Source of the DNA: an uncultured Pirellulaceae bacterium
GTDB taxonomy: Bacteria; Planctomycetota; Planctomycetia; Pirellulales; Pirellulaceae
Direction of reading: 5' to 3'
NCBI GenBank assembly: GCA_937928555.1
Contig: CALFWR010000035.1
Coordinates: 1 to 64,000 of the forward strand
DNA length: 64,000 bases
Both the position numbers and the translations under genes were made by a program. This document shows, one piece after another, positions 1-10,569 of the stretch. Each line of letters opens with the position of its first letter. The first letter of the stretch is position 1. The notes under the pieces are model-generated. The model saw nothing but the letters and a program-made list of their open reading frames with translations. It had not been told where the DNA came from and made no database searches.

Positions 1-3
1 GGT

Positions 4-187
4 CCGGATTATTCACAAGGCGTGGGCGTCAGAATCAGTTCCGGCACTGATCCGCGATCCGGATGCGTTGAAACGATCGCTGTGGTTTTCATCTACCAGA
101 TGATTCAAATTTCTTGTTGAAATTCAACTTTTCCCTTGCTCGTGTTGGCCAGACGTAGAATCAACGCCCGTCGTCGTGAATAATCCG
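4..187 (+). mobile_element. MITE-like dispersed element, copy A (TIR CCGGATTATTCAC...GTGAATAATCCGG)
   Basis: Ends are inverted repeats; sequence recurs at 23931, 36924 and, inverted, at 21121, 26862, 27055. Confidence 0.75.
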
Positions 188-409
188 GGCTCAAAAGCGA
201 AAGCCGCCGACAGGAAACATCAACTTTCGGTGCTTCACTTGTTGGTTGGCACGGCATGGGTAGCAGTAGCGTTTGCGATTGCCAACGCCTTGGGTCGCCC
301 GGAATTCGGCATCGCGACAGCGGCATGGTTCGTACTACAGGCGATCATTTTGTTGGTTGCAAAACAATTCTTTCGCCCAAAGAACACTGACCACTCGGTT
401 GGTCCGTAG
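176..409 (+). pseudogene. Truncated paralogue: C-terminal membrane segment of the 909-1634 protein, GTG start lies inside the element's right TIR
   Basis: HQLSVLHLLVGTAWVAVAFAIANALGRPEFGIATAAWFVLQ aligns with HKLSVFHMLMATMWISITFAVANAFGGPEFGIAAAAWFVLQ. Confidence 0.6.
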
Positions 410-678
410 CATGCTTTTTGTTTGGCAGCGTTTGTAGCCCTCTCAGGTAAAGCTCACCGCAGATGGGCGACCGTTTTCTGCTTTTGGATCACACACAGAA
501 GACAACGACAACCAACACTATTTTGAATTGGCCAGCCTTCTCGCGGCAAGTCAGCCGCCGTGTTGCATGGTAATTTCGGCACCGTTTCAGAGCAGATGCG
601 AAGTGGTCACTGATTCCGGTTTTTCCCGCTACGCGGTCAGCACCAAAATGGATGCGCCCGTAGAATGGATAGATTGAG

Positions 679-864
679 CCCGGATTATTCACGAGGCGTG
701 GGCGTGACTTTCAGTTAACCCAATGATTCCGGTATCAGCTGAAAGGCAAAGCCGGTTTTGGACTTCATCAGCGAGGTGAACCGAAATCCCGGAGGCGATC
801 CTGCTTTGGGATACGCCTGGTGTGACTTAAACGCAATCAACGCCCGTCGTCGTGAATAATTCCG
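679..864 (+). mobile_element. Element with same TIRs but divergent interior (copy B)
   Basis: CCCGGATTATTCACGAGGCGTGGGCGT at left, AACGCCCGTCGTCGTGAATAATTCCGG at right; middle does not match other copies. Confidence 0.65.
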
Positions 865-908
865 GTTGAGAACTGAGGATAGCCGTTAACGGTTTCGAGA
901 ACGTTACT

Positions 909-1634
909 TTGGATGCCCGTAAAGAATTGAATCCACCGGCAGAGCCTGGCGGAAAATTCGTCAAGACGTGGGATGATCCTGCCCGGTTCGAGCAGGAACA
1001 TACGCATTTGGCTTGCGCGACTGCTGCTTTGGGCGGGATCATTGTCGCCGGAATGATCTATCCTGCCTGTTTGTTCCTGGTCGCGATCATGCCCCAGATG
1101 CAAAGCATCCGTATTGGGCCGGCAGAATTCCTGATTCTGTTCGTGATGGCACTGTTCGGTGGTGCGACGGTTGGCTCATTGGTGAGCATGGTAACGGGTT
1201 TGTTGTCGATCATTATCGTTCACGCCATCAATCGCTCGCTGGGCTATCCGCTGAACGAACTTTCTGCCTCGATTTCTGCGGGAAGCATGGCAGGGTACAT
1301 GCCGACGGTGGCAGTTGTTTTTTTGGTTGGCGCATCCGGACGAGTCCCGGACATTTTGATGGCTGGCGTCATTGGACCGTTACTGGCGATGTGCCTTGGT
1401 GCGGCGGGTGCAGCTTGGGGGGCAAAAAGATGGGGAGGGTTTGACTTGTCCAATCTTCCTTCACGGCAACACAAGCTTTCTGTATTTCATATGCTCATGG
1501 CCACGATGTGGATATCGATAACGTTCGCGGTTGCCAATGCGTTTGGTGGCCCGGAGTTCGGAATTGCCGCTGCCGCGTGGTTCGTGTTGCAGGGCCTGAT
1601 GCTGGCCGCAAGAAGCATGCTGCTGCGTAAATAG
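909..1634 (+). CDS. Multi-pass membrane protein, unknown function
   Basis: Open 241-aa ORF with several hydrophobic segments; TTG start. Confidence 0.65.
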   Translation: MDARKELNPPAEPGGKFVKTWDDPARFEQEHTHLACATAALGGIIVAGMIYPACLFLVAIMPQMQSIRIGPAEFLILFVMALFGGATVGSLVSMVTGLLSIIIVHAINRSLGYPLNELSASISAGSMAGYMPTVAVVFLVGASGRVPDILMAGVIGPLLAMCLGAAGAAWGAKRWGGFDLSNLPSRQHKLSVFHMLMATMWISITFAVANAFGGPEFGIAAAAWFVLQGLMLAARSMLLRK

Positions 1635-1734
1635 TTGCTGCCGTTGGATAAAGCAGAATTATTTGCGCCGACTGGAAAAGTTGGGCAAAATGCCTTATTT
1701 TTGACGCATTCATTCGACCGTGCGTGGAGCAAAA

Positions 1735-2064
1735 ATGATCGTCGTCAACACCGAAACTGTCGCGGGATACCGTGTCGTGGAAGTCAAAGGAATTGTTCAG
1801 GGAAACACCGTCAGGTCCAAAAACGTGGGTCGCGATATCGCTGCGGGCTTCAAGAACCTGGTAGGTGGTGAGCTGAAAGGATATACCGAACTGTTGACCG
1901 AATCCCGTCGCCAGGCCATTGAACGCATGATGAGTCAGGCTCAACAGCTGGGTGCCAACGCGGTTGTCAACGTTCGATTCACAACCAGCGCGGTAACATC
2001 TGGTGCAGCAGAGCTTTACTCCTACGGCACCGCGGTTGTGATCCAACCTTTGACGCAGGGGTAA
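1735..2064 (+). CDS. YbjQ/UPF0145 family protein
   Basis: ETVAGYRVVEVKGIVQGNTVRSKNVGRDI...RRQAIERMMSQAQQLGANAVVNVRF typical of family. Confidence 0.85.
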   Translation: MIVVNTETVAGYRVVEVKGIVQGNTVRSKNVGRDIAAGFKNLVGGELKGYTELLTESRRQAIERMMSQAQQLGANAVVNVRFTTSAVTSGAAELYSYGTAVVIQPLTQG

Positions 2065-2067
2065 AAA

Positions 2068-2574
2068 ATGGAACTTCTGTTTACCCTGGGCATCACCGTA
2101 TTTTTATTGGTGCTTGGTTTGGTCTCCGGTTCGATCGCCGAAAAGCGGCACTTCAAACGACTTCGGCAGCGCGAGGGCCTGAACATTCAAATGCTGCAGA
2201 CGCAGTCGAAGATTTTTCTTTCGCCAAAGCCCGGCGGGAAGGCGCCGACGCTGGTACACAGTGAAATGGTGGTCGCGAGTGACTACTTCAAGAACTTCCT
2301 GAGCAACATTCGCAAGTTCTTTGGCGGCGAGATGAAGAGCTATCATTCGCTGATGGAACGGGCACGGCGTGAGGCTCTTGCGAAGATTATCGAACAGGCT
2401 CGTGCTCAAGGGTACAATGCAGTCTGCAATGTGCGATTGGAGCCTGCGGATATTGCAGGTGCGATTTACGGAAAAAAAGCTGCGGTGATGGTGTGTATCA
2501 TTGGCACTGCGACGGCCTATGAGACGACGATGGTTACCACTGCGCAACCGGTTGCGGCTGAGCCTGTGAAGTAA
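2068..2574 (+). CDS. Membrane-anchored YbjQ-like protein
   Basis: N-terminal TM segment then GGEMKSYHSLMERARREALAKIIEQARAQGYNAVCNVRLE; adjacent to YbjQ. Confidence 0.75.
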   Translation: MELLFTLGITVFLLVLGLVSGSIAEKRHFKRLRQREGLNIQMLQTQSKIFLSPKPGGKAPTLVHSEMVVASDYFKNFLSNIRKFFGGEMKSYHSLMERARREALAKIIEQARAQGYNAVCNVRLEPADIAGAIYGKKAAVMVCIIGTATAYETTMVTTAQPVAAEPVK

Positions 2575-2723
2575 ATTGGAATCCCGTTGTTGCGTGGCGT
2601 GGTTGAGGCTTCTAGCGGCAAGCATTGGCAGAGATCATTCATTCATTCATTGGAGACAGCAAGCGAATTGAACCACGGCATCGCTTGCCTTGAACTTTTG
2701 TGCTTTCTGCGAACGACAGCTTT

Positions 2724-3593
2724 ATGACAATTCATATACCGGTGCTGATGAACGAAGTCCTCGACGGCCTGGCACTCGAAGGTGACCGGACAATCGTGGA
2801 TGGGACGCTCGGCGGTGGCGGTCACACTGCGGCGATCCTCCAGCGACTGGGCCCCGGCGGAAGGGTGATCGCGTTTGATCGCGACCTCGATGCCGTCGAA
2901 GAGGCCGAAGAAAAGTTCGATGACCCTCGGTTGACGCTGATTCATTCGAACTACGCCGACTTCCCGGAACACCTCGCGGCGATGGATATCGAAAAAGTCG
3001 ACGGGGTGTTGTTGGACCTTGGCTTTTCCAGCGATCAACTTGCCGACGAAAACCGGGGGTTCAGTTATCAGAGCGAGGGCGACCTTGATTTGCGCTTCAA
3101 TCGCCTGGAGGGCGAACCGGCGTGGCGATTGATCAACCGCCTGAGTGAAAAACATTTGGCCAACATGATTTATGAATTTGGCGAAGAAAGACTCAGTCGG
3201 CGGATCGCTCGCAAGATCTGCGCTGCTCGTCAGGAGAAGCCTGTTAGAACCGCCAATCGGCTTGCCAAAATTGTTCGCTCCTGTGTTCCGCGGTCAAGGA
3301 ACCATTCGATCGACCCGGCCACGCGGACGTTTCAGGCGGTTCGCATCGCGGTCAACGATGAACTGAAGTGGATCAAAGTCACGATGAAGCGGGTGGCTGA
3401 CTATTTGAATGTCGACGGACGGTTAGCCGTGATCAGCTTTCATTCATTGGAAGATCGGCTGGCCAAACAGGGGATTGTGGAAAGCGACTTGCTGGAACCG
3501 ATCAATCGCAAACCGATCATGGCCAGCGAAGAAGAGGTCCACGAAAATCCGCGCTCTCGCAGTGCGAAGTTGCGGGTGGCGAAGCGGGTGTGA
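2724..3593 (+). CDS. rsmH: 16S rRNA (cytosine(1402)-N(4))-methyltransferase
   Basis: HIPVLMNEVLDGL, VDGTLGGGGHTAAIL, DLGFSSDQL, FQAVRIAVNDEL, SFHSLEDR motifs. Confidence 0.96.
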   Translation: MTIHIPVLMNEVLDGLALEGDRTIVDGTLGGGGHTAAILQRLGPGGRVIAFDRDLDAVEEAEEKFDDPRLTLIHSNYADFPEHLAAMDIEKVDGVLLDLGFSSDQLADENRGFSYQSEGDLDLRFNRLEGEPAWRLINRLSEKHLANMIYEFGEERLSRRIARKICAARQEKPVRTANRLAKIVRSCVPRSRNHSIDPATRTFQAVRIAVNDELKWIKVTMKRVADYLNVDGRLAVISFHSLEDRLAKQGIVESDLLEPINRKPIMASEEEVHENPRSRSAKLRVAKRV

Positions 3594-3861
3594 GTGTTTT
3601 TTGTTTTGGGTTGACCCATTCAAAAAGGCGCTGAAGTGGATTCACACTCTTTGGATTTGCGTGTTCATGCAAACGTGAATCCAAAGCAACATTGGTCCGC
3701 AGGCAAAGTCTGGAAAAGCCGAAGACGAAACCCCCTCACGCCCGGCCCTTCTCCCCAAGAATTCGCTCAAAGATTGATTTCGGTAAAGAGCTCCCGGGTC
3801 CGAACTTTCGCGGAAAGGGAGCGTGGTTGGTAGGTGAGCACCACTGGGCTTTGGCAACAAA

Positions 3862-3894
3862 AAAAAGCCCGGCAGAGAACCACCGGGCTTTGTT
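3862..3894. terminator. Rho-independent terminator hairpin
   Basis: AAAAAAAGCCCGGcagagaaccaCCGGGCTTTG; just 3' of the minus-strand metalloprotease. Confidence 0.75.
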
Positions 3895-3911
3895 CGAAAC
3901 TGGAATCCCTG

Positions 3912-6881
3912 TTACTTGTTGTCAGGGTTTCCTTCCTGTTGCTTAAAGAGGAGGCTGAAAGGGAAACTTCCGCCGCCGCCTTGAGACTGGTTAATCACGT
4001 AGGTCGAATCGATAAACTTCTTGACACGGTTCTTTGAGTCCACAAGGTGGGCTTTGGTGTAACCGTCGAGTTTTCCGGCATCGGCCTTTTCCAGCTTTTC
4101 GTGAAGCTCATTAAGCTTCAGGGCAGCAAGATTGGAAATTGGCTTCATCGCCGCGTAGGACGAATCGTGCTCTCTGGCCAGATCAAACAGGCGGTTGATG
4201 TACTCCGTCTGCAGGTTTCGACGCAGGCTGCTGATCGCTGGCTTGCGGTCGGTGAACTTGCCTTTGGGAAGATCATCAAGTTCTTTCCACATCGCTTTGT
4301 CGATCTTGCCCATCAACTCGGTCAGAGTCAAAGCGTCATCTTTGGCATCGACGCGGTACTCGTTGTCGTACACGCCACGAAGCTTGCGAGGGCTGAGAAC
4401 TGACGACAGAGCCGAAGCTTGCAGGTCCATGACGCGATCATGAATAGGCCAGGCAGGAGAATCGCCAGCCGAGAAATGATCTTTCGCCATGTAACGCAGC
4501 AACTCTGGTGTCAAACCGAATGCCTCATCCTCGAACATGGTGTCGACCACGAAATCAAGTGCCTCACGCTGGGCTTCTGCATCGACAGGAACCAGTGGGG
4601 GCCGCCCGTTCGGGTCACCCTTCTTGTCACGATTGACAAACGCACCACCGATCCAGTTGGCCATCATGAAAGCTGATCGCGACTGCATCGTCAACGTGGT
4701 CTGATAGCCCTTGCGAGCCTGGGACCATGGTTCGCCTTTTTTGACGAACTTTTCGATGATGTTGCCGCGATGTTTTTTCGCCAGCGAGACCTGTTCTTTG
4801 GCAAAGTCCAATGGGTTTTTGCCAAAGTCATAGCGTCGTGCGAGCGGGTCAGGACCGGACGTGTCTTCGTCGGTTCCGTACACAAGCATCGGTTCGGCGA
4901 CCCTCGAAAGGATCTTGGGCAGCTTTTTCTCGTCCAGGCAGTAGCCGTACTCGATCGCCCACATGTCGTAGGGACCGACGCCGATCATTGCATAGTCACC
5001 CTGCATTTCGCCTTCTTTGACAAAGAAGTTCGTCGGGTTGTAATCCATGACGCTTCCGGTGAACGGCTTTTTGCCTTTGAGATCCTCGGAGTTCATTTCG
5101 GAAATGTCGTAGATCGAAGACGCCTTGAAGTTGTGTCGAAGGCCCAGCGTGTGGCCGACTTCGTGGCCGACCAGGTCCGCCAGCAGGGAACCAATGAACG
5201 ACTCCGGCATGCCGTCGAGGATTTGCTCTTTCAGCAAGTCGTCCTCGTCATCGTCATCGGAGTCCTCGTCATCGGAGTCCTCGTCATCGTCGTCTCCATC
5301 TTCATCGGAGTCCTCATCGTCGTCTCCGTCCTCGGATTTATTCTTCTTGCGACGTTTCTTGCGACGCTTCTTTTTCTCTTGCTCTTCTTCCTGCTGGATC
5401 ATTCGCATTGTCATTGCCATTCGCATGAAAGCAACATCCATCGAACGTCCGTCGGCAGCGAAGCAACCGCTGTTGTTGATACTGACTGGCACGTCCGTTT
5501 TCTCAAACGACTCACCCTGCATTTTTGCTTGGTAAGCCTGTTTGGCTTGGAGTTGCAGTTTTTGCTGGAACTCATGGGCAATCTGCTGGCGAACGAACTC
5601 ACGTTTGGCAGGATCTGCGAGGCGAACCCGCGGATCCCATTCGGGATGCGTTGCGTACCATGCGAGGTCTTCTTCAGAAGCACCTTGCATCGCCAGTTTT
5701 GGCATGATGTTGTTAAATTGGTACTCAAAAGTCCGAATCCAGCCGTCGGTCAAAATGATGTCTGCATCAAGGATCTCGCCGGTTTTTGGATTGACGCGGC
5801 TGGGTCCGATCGCGGTTGACACATTGTTGTTAAGCCAGCGTACGAAGTTGTAGCGAACGTCTTCGGGGTCTTTGTCCATGTGCTCGCCGCTTTCGCGGTC
5901 CTGCTGACGGACTTCGATCGCGTTGACGATTCCGACTTTCTCGAAAGCCTTGTTCCAAAACAGGATGCCATCGCGAACGAAGCGACGGTAGCGAACCGGC
6001 GTCGTGTGTTCGATGTAGAAAATGATTGGAGCAGACGGCGGGCTCAGGCGAAGCTCGGGGCTACGCTTTTGCAAGTGCCAACGGTTGATGTAGCGGATTT
6101 CGGTTTCTTCTTCCTTGTACTTCCCGTAGTCGCTGTACTGGGTAAGAAAGTAACCGACGCGTTGGTCGGCTTTACGTGGCTTGAAACCTTTTGAACCTTC
6201 GACCTTGCTGACAGAAAAGTGTAGCGTTTTGAGTGCTCCGTTGAACATCGGGACTTCGTAGGCGATCTCGATATTCTTCGGGAACGATTTGGCTTTGTCG
6301 ATCGACACCAAGCTGGTGCGCGGTGCCACGAAAGAGCTGAAAAAATCGCCAGCGTTGGAAAGAAACGCTTGGTTCAGATTGATAACCGGGCAACCACCTT
6401 CCATGGCGAGGATTGGAACATCGAAAAGGACGCTGTCGGTGAACAATCGCTTCACCGAGGAAGACGATTCGGCGTCAGAGCCTTTGATGTCCAGATTCTC
6501 TTCCATCAAAGCAAGACGTTTGCCGAACTTGCGCCAGTAAACGTATCGCTCGCGCGATTGCAGACCAGCGAAAATCTCACCGCCAGAAACGGTCGGTGCA
6601 ATATAATGCCGAGCCGTTGCGTAGTCCTTGGGTAGTTTGGCCAGAATCTGGCCGGTTTTCTTGTTGGTCCAGAGATCGTAAAACCCCTTGGGTTCTTCGT
6701 CTTTCTGTTTGCCCTGGGGTTCAACTTTCGTAAACCCATCAGTGACTTTGCTCAATGATGGAAATTCGGGCTTCTTCTTCTTTGCTTCCGCTTTTGACTC
6801 ATCGGCAAAAGCGAGTGATGCAGAAATTGACCCCATCATCAGGGTCAGCATCAGCAATTGAAGGCAGCGATATACTCGCAT
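3912..6881 (-). CDS. Secreted zinc-dependent metalloprotease (DUF5117/DUF5118-like)
   Basis: Signal peptide; HEVGHTLGLRHNF zinc site; long Lys/Arg then Asp/Glu linker. Confidence 0.85.
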   Translation of the reverse strand: MRVYRCLQLLMLTLMMGSISASLAFADESKAEAKKKKPEFPSLSKVTDGFTKVEPQGKQKDEEPKGFYDLWTNKKTGQILAKLPKDYATARHYIAPTVSGGEIFAGLQSRERYVYWRKFGKRLALMEENLDIKGSDAESSSSVKRLFTDSVLFDVPILAMEGGCPVINLNQAFLSNAGDFFSSFVAPRTSLVSIDKAKSFPKNIEIAYEVPMFNGALKTLHFSVSKVEGSKGFKPRKADQRVGYFLTQYSDYGKYKEEETEIRYINRWHLQKRSPELRLSPPSAPIIFYIEHTTPVRYRRFVRDGILFWNKAFEKVGIVNAIEVRQQDRESGEHMDKDPEDVRYNFVRWLNNNVSTAIGPSRVNPKTGEILDADIILTDGWIRTFEYQFNNIMPKLAMQGASEEDLAWYATHPEWDPRVRLADPAKREFVRQQIAHEFQQKLQLQAKQAYQAKMQGESFEKTDVPVSINNSGCFAADGRSMDVAFMRMAMTMRMIQQEEEQEKKKRRKKRRKKNKSEDGDDDEDSDEDGDDDDEDSDDEDSDDDDEDDLLKEQILDGMPESFIGSLLADLVGHEVGHTLGLRHNFKASSIYDISEMNSEDLKGKKPFTGSVMDYNPTNFFVKEGEMQGDYAMIGVGPYDMWAIEYGYCLDEKKLPKILSRVAEPMLVYGTDEDTSGPDPLARRYDFGKNPLDFAKEQVSLAKKHRGNIIEKFVKKGEPWSQARKGYQTTLTMQSRSAFMMANWIGGAFVNRDKKGDPNGRPPLVPVDAEAQREALDFVVDTMFEDEAFGLTPELLRYMAKDHFSAGDSPAWPIHDRVMDLQASALSSVLSPRKLRGVYDNEYRVDAKDDALTLTELMGKIDKAMWKELDDLPKGKFTDRKPAISSLRRNLQTEYINRLFDLAREHDSSYAAMKPISNLAALKLNELHEKLEKADAGKLDGYTKAHLVDSKNRVKKFIDSTYVINQSQGGGGSFPFSLLFKQQEGNPDNK

Positions 6882-7339
6882 GGTGTAACTCCTTCTCTTT
6901 CTGAAAATGGGAAAGGTGAACAGCGGCGTTCACTCCCGATCAAGGTTGATAATCCGTCGTCCAAATATAAATCTCGACTATCGGGACGAATACAGTGTGG
7001 CAGGAAATGGTACAAAAACCACTGAAAACCAGCGGCTTCTGGGGGTTTTGTGACCTGTGTCGTGTTCGCTGGCAGACCGCTTGAATGGCATACCCACACA
7101 ACCGCTCAGGCTTCACAGAGGATCATTGTTCAGTTTGAGTCCGGTCCCGGAAAAATATTCCGAAAATGACGAAAACTCGGAAACAAAATTGAAACTCGGT
7201 TGGCACTTCGACGGCCAGCAAATTGGTCCCCAAAGCGGGCAAGCCGCGCCCGTTTTTGCTATACTCATGAAATGCAAAATGTCTTGCGGGGTTTCGATCG
7301 AAATTCCCTGCGGACGAAAGTTGACTGGGAACGGACTGG

Positions 7340-10300
7340 ATGGCAGGCATGGGCTTTGAGATTCACTTTGATCGCCCGATGTTTCTTGCGCTGTTCCTAC
7401 TGCTGCCGGTCATCTGGCTGATCAGCTTCAAAAGCTTGGCGGGGCTAGGTCCGTTTCGGCGTTGGATTGCGATCCTGCTGCGTTCCACTGTGTTCAGCCT
7501 GCTGGTGTTGGCACTCTCACAAATGCAGTGGCAGCAAAAGACCGATCGGCTGACGGTTCTTTATCTGTTGGACCAGAGCGAAAGCATCTCCAAGGAGAAG
7601 CGGCAGTTGATGCTGGAGTATGCCGCCCGCGAAGTCCGTGAGCATCGACGCAACGAAGCCAACGACATGGCTGGCGTGATTATCTTTGGCCGCAGTGCGA
7701 AAATCGAATCAGCGCCCTTTGATGGCGATCTGCCTACCGCGGGTTTCATCGAATCGTCTTTCGACCTAGACGTGTCAGGGACTTCGATTGAAAGCGCTTT
7801 GAAACTTGCATCGGCCACCTTCCCCGAAGCCACCGCGCGCCGTGTGGTGATCATCACCGACGGCAACGAGAACGTGGGTGACGCGTTGGCGATCGCTCAA
7901 GCGATGGCCGATGACGGGATCGGGATCGATGTGCTGCCCATCGAAAAGATCGGTGGGGCGGATGTCGAAGTCGAAAAGATCGTGATGCCTTCGGAGCTTC
8001 GCAAGGGGCAGGAGTTCGAAGCCCGAATCGTCGTCAACAACGTGGCGTCCGGCGGCGAAGAAGCCAGCCCGGTCAAAGGCAAACTGGTCCTGACGCCGAC
8101 TTCGAACAATTCCAACTTGCCGACGCTCGAAAAGGACGTCTCGCTCAAGCCTGGCAAGAACATTATCGGTTTCCAACACAAAATCGAACAAGCCGACGTT
8201 TTCACTTTCGAAGCCACCTTTGTTCCTGAAGAGGGCGAACCGGATCTGATCGCGCAGAACAATTCGGCGACTGCGTTCTCGCATGTGCGAGGCAAGGGCC
8301 GCGTTTTGCTGGTTGAGGATGGCTACAACGAGGGCGAGTTTCAGAGCCTGATCCAGACGTTGCAGACCAACGCCATCGAAGTCGATGTGATTTCGACGCG
8401 GAATCTGTTTTCGACCGCAGCGGAGCTTCTGCAATACGATTCGATCATTTTGGCGAACGTCCCCAAGGCTTCTGGCACCGAAGATCCCGACCCCGACCAG
8501 CCTGCTTCGGTTCAGGCGTTTTCCACTGCCCAGATTCAGATGCTGGTCGACAACTGCGAGCAGTTCGGTTGTGGGCTGTTGATGATCGGCGGCGATCGGG
8601 CGCTTGGTGCCGGCGGTTGGTCCAATTCCCTGCTGGAAAAAGCGATGCCAGTGGACTTTCAAATCAAAAACGACAAAGTCTCGGCGGTGGGCGCATTGGC
8701 GATGATGATGCATGGCTGCGAGATGGCCAATGCGAATCATTGGCAGGTCATGATCGGCAAGGAAGCCCTCAAAGTGCTCGGCCCGATGGACTACTGCGGT
8801 GTGATTGACTGGAGCGACTTTGGCGGCAAACCCCGGTGGATGTGGGATTTCGATGGCGACAAGGACGGCGTTGACCGTGTCTTTGGGAATCGCAGAAAGA
8901 TGCAGGGGATGATGTCGCGGATGAACACCGGCGACATGCCGGACTTCAACGCGCCCATGCGGCTGATGCTCAACTCGCTGCGCAAGGTCAACGCGTCGAT
9001 GAAGCACGTGATCATTATCAGCGATGGCGATCCGACCCCGCCAACGGCAAGGCTTCTACAGGGATTCAAAGATCAGAGGATCAAAATCTCTACCTGTGCC
9101 GTGGGAACACACGGCGTGGCCGGCAGCACGCCGCTAAAGAATATCGCCAACCAGACCGGTGGCAGCTACTACGTGATCAAGGACCCCCGGGCGCTGCCGC
9201 AGATTTATCAACGCGAAGCCCGCCGCGTGTCCAAACCGGTGATTCGGGAAAGCCGTGATGGGATGGCGGCGATCACGACGTCCCAGGGCAGGGGGCACGA
9301 AATTCTCTCCGGCGTCGATCTCGATTCGGCACCGCCGTTCATGGGTTACGTCATGACGACGATCAAAAAGAACAGCTTGGTCGAACAGTTGGCCGTTGCC
9401 AGCGATCCCGACGACGGTGGAGAAAATTCGACTTTGTTGGCGTCGTGGCGATACGGTAACGGACGCACGACGGTGTTTACTTCTGATGGGGGTCATCGGT
9501 GGACCAGCGGTTGGCTCGAAGGTGGTCCCTACGACAAGCTGTTCGTGCAGGCTGTCCGCCATTCGATGCGTCCGATTACCCAGCAGGCGAATTTCTCTGT
9601 CGCGACCGAACATCGCGACGGCGTGGCACGGGTTGTGGTCACGGCTCTGGATGAAAAAGACGAATTTCTGAATTTCCTGGACATCGGCGGCACTGCGATC
9701 GGGCCGGACGGGACGAACCTGCCGCTGCAATTCGAGCCTCTGGGGCCGGGTCGCTATGTTGCCGAAACGCGGGTCCGTGGATCGGGGAACTTTTTGGCAT
9801 CGATCTTTCCCGGTGAAGGCTACGAGCGTCTGACCACCGGTGTCAACATTTCGACATCGGCCGAGTACTCCGATCGCGAAACGAACCTTGCATTGATCCA
9901 GTCGTTGGCTCAGTTCAAACCACGCGGTGGCGAAGAAGGTACTGTGATTCCGGGCGAGGTCTCCAAGTCCGGATTTGAAGACTTGCTCAAGCACAACAAT
10001 TTTCGACCGACGCTGACGGCGGCTTCTGGCATCGAGGATATCTGGCCGCTGCTGGTGCTGCTGACGGGTTTGACTTTTGTGGCGGACGTTTTTGTCCGCC
10101 GCGTGGCGGTTACCTTTGAGTGGTTGGGGCCGGTGTTTGAGCGAGTTCGAAACGCGGTCGGGATTGGCAAGGGCGAACAAAAAGAGGCTCCCGCGATTTC
10201 GAGGCTGAAAAGTCGCAAAGCCGAAATCGAAAAAGAGATTGAAAGCAAACGGGCGTCGACGCGATTCGAACCCGACCCTGAAATGCAGATTAGCGGCAAA

Positions 10301-10468
10301 GAGAAACTCGACGAAGTCCTTGCCAGTGAGATTGCGAAAACGCCAGCGGCCCCGCCAAAACTTGAACGCAAGGAACAGGACAACCCGCAGGAAAAATACA
10401 CTTCGCGGTTGCTCGCTGCGAAAAAGAGGGCGCAGGAGAAACAGAACCGCGGCAAGAGCGACCAATAG
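7340..10468 (+). CDS. VWA-domain membrane protein (BatA-like N-terminus, glutamine-amidotransferase-like region)
   Basis: Two N-terminal TMs, LLDQSESISKEKR VWA-like motif, IISDGDPTPP, C-terminal TM. Confidence 0.85.
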   Translation: MAGMGFEIHFDRPMFLALFLLLPVIWLISFKSLAGLGPFRRWIAILLRSTVFSLLVLALSQMQWQQKTDRLTVLYLLDQSESISKEKRQLMLEYAAREVREHRRNEANDMAGVIIFGRSAKIESAPFDGDLPTAGFIESSFDLDVSGTSIESALKLASATFPEATARRVVIITDGNENVGDALAIAQAMADDGIGIDVLPIEKIGGADVEVEKIVMPSELRKGQEFEARIVVNNVASGGEEASPVKGKLVLTPTSNNSNLPTLEKDVSLKPGKNIIGFQHKIEQADVFTFEATFVPEEGEPDLIAQNNSATAFSHVRGKGRVLLVEDGYNEGEFQSLIQTLQTNAIEVDVISTRNLFSTAAELLQYDSIILANVPKASGTEDPDPDQPASVQAFSTAQIQMLVDNCEQFGCGLLMIGGDRALGAGGWSNSLLEKAMPVDFQIKNDKVSAVGALAMMMHGCEMANANHWQVMIGKEALKVLGPMDYCGVIDWSDFGGKPRWMWDFDGDKDGVDRVFGNRRKMQGMMSRMNTGDMPDFNAPMRLMLNSLRKVNASMKHVIIISDGDPTPPTARLLQGFKDQRIKISTCAVGTHGVAGSTPLKNIANQTGGSYYVIKDPRALPQIYQREARRVSKPVIRESRDGMAAITTSQGRGHEILSGVDLDSAPPFMGYVMTTIKKNSLVEQLAVASDPDDGGENSTLLASWRYGNGRTTVFTSDGGHRWTSGWLEGGPYDKLFVQAVRHSMRPITQQANFSVATEHRDGVARVVVTALDEKDEFLNFLDIGGTAIGPDGTNLPLQFEPLGPGRYVAETRVRGSGNFLASIFPGEGYERLTTGVNISTSAEYSDRETNLALIQSLAQFKPRGGEEGTVIPGEVSKSGFEDLLKHNNFRPTLTAASGIEDIWPLLVLLTGLTFVADVFVRRVAVTFEWLGPVFERVRNAVGIGKGEQKEAPAISRLKSRKAEIEKEIESKRASTRFEPDPEMQISGKEKLDEVLASEIAKTPAAPPKLERKEQDNPQEKYTSRLLAAKKRAQEKQNRGKSDQ

Positions 10469-10569
10469 CGGCGTCCACCGCGACGCTTCACAGCGATGGT
10501 GCATGCTTCACAGCAAGCCAGTTGTTACCAACACAAACCGGAATAACTTTAACGATCCGAAACACAACT

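Noticed and set aside
4770-5819. 349-aa plus-strand ORF
   Set aside because: Antisense to the metalloprotease; open because of the acidic-repeat composition.
7775-10504. Long antisense ORFs (410 and 456 aa) over the VWA gene
   Set aside because: Antisense to a well-supported gene; GC-rich codon bias opens the complementary frame.
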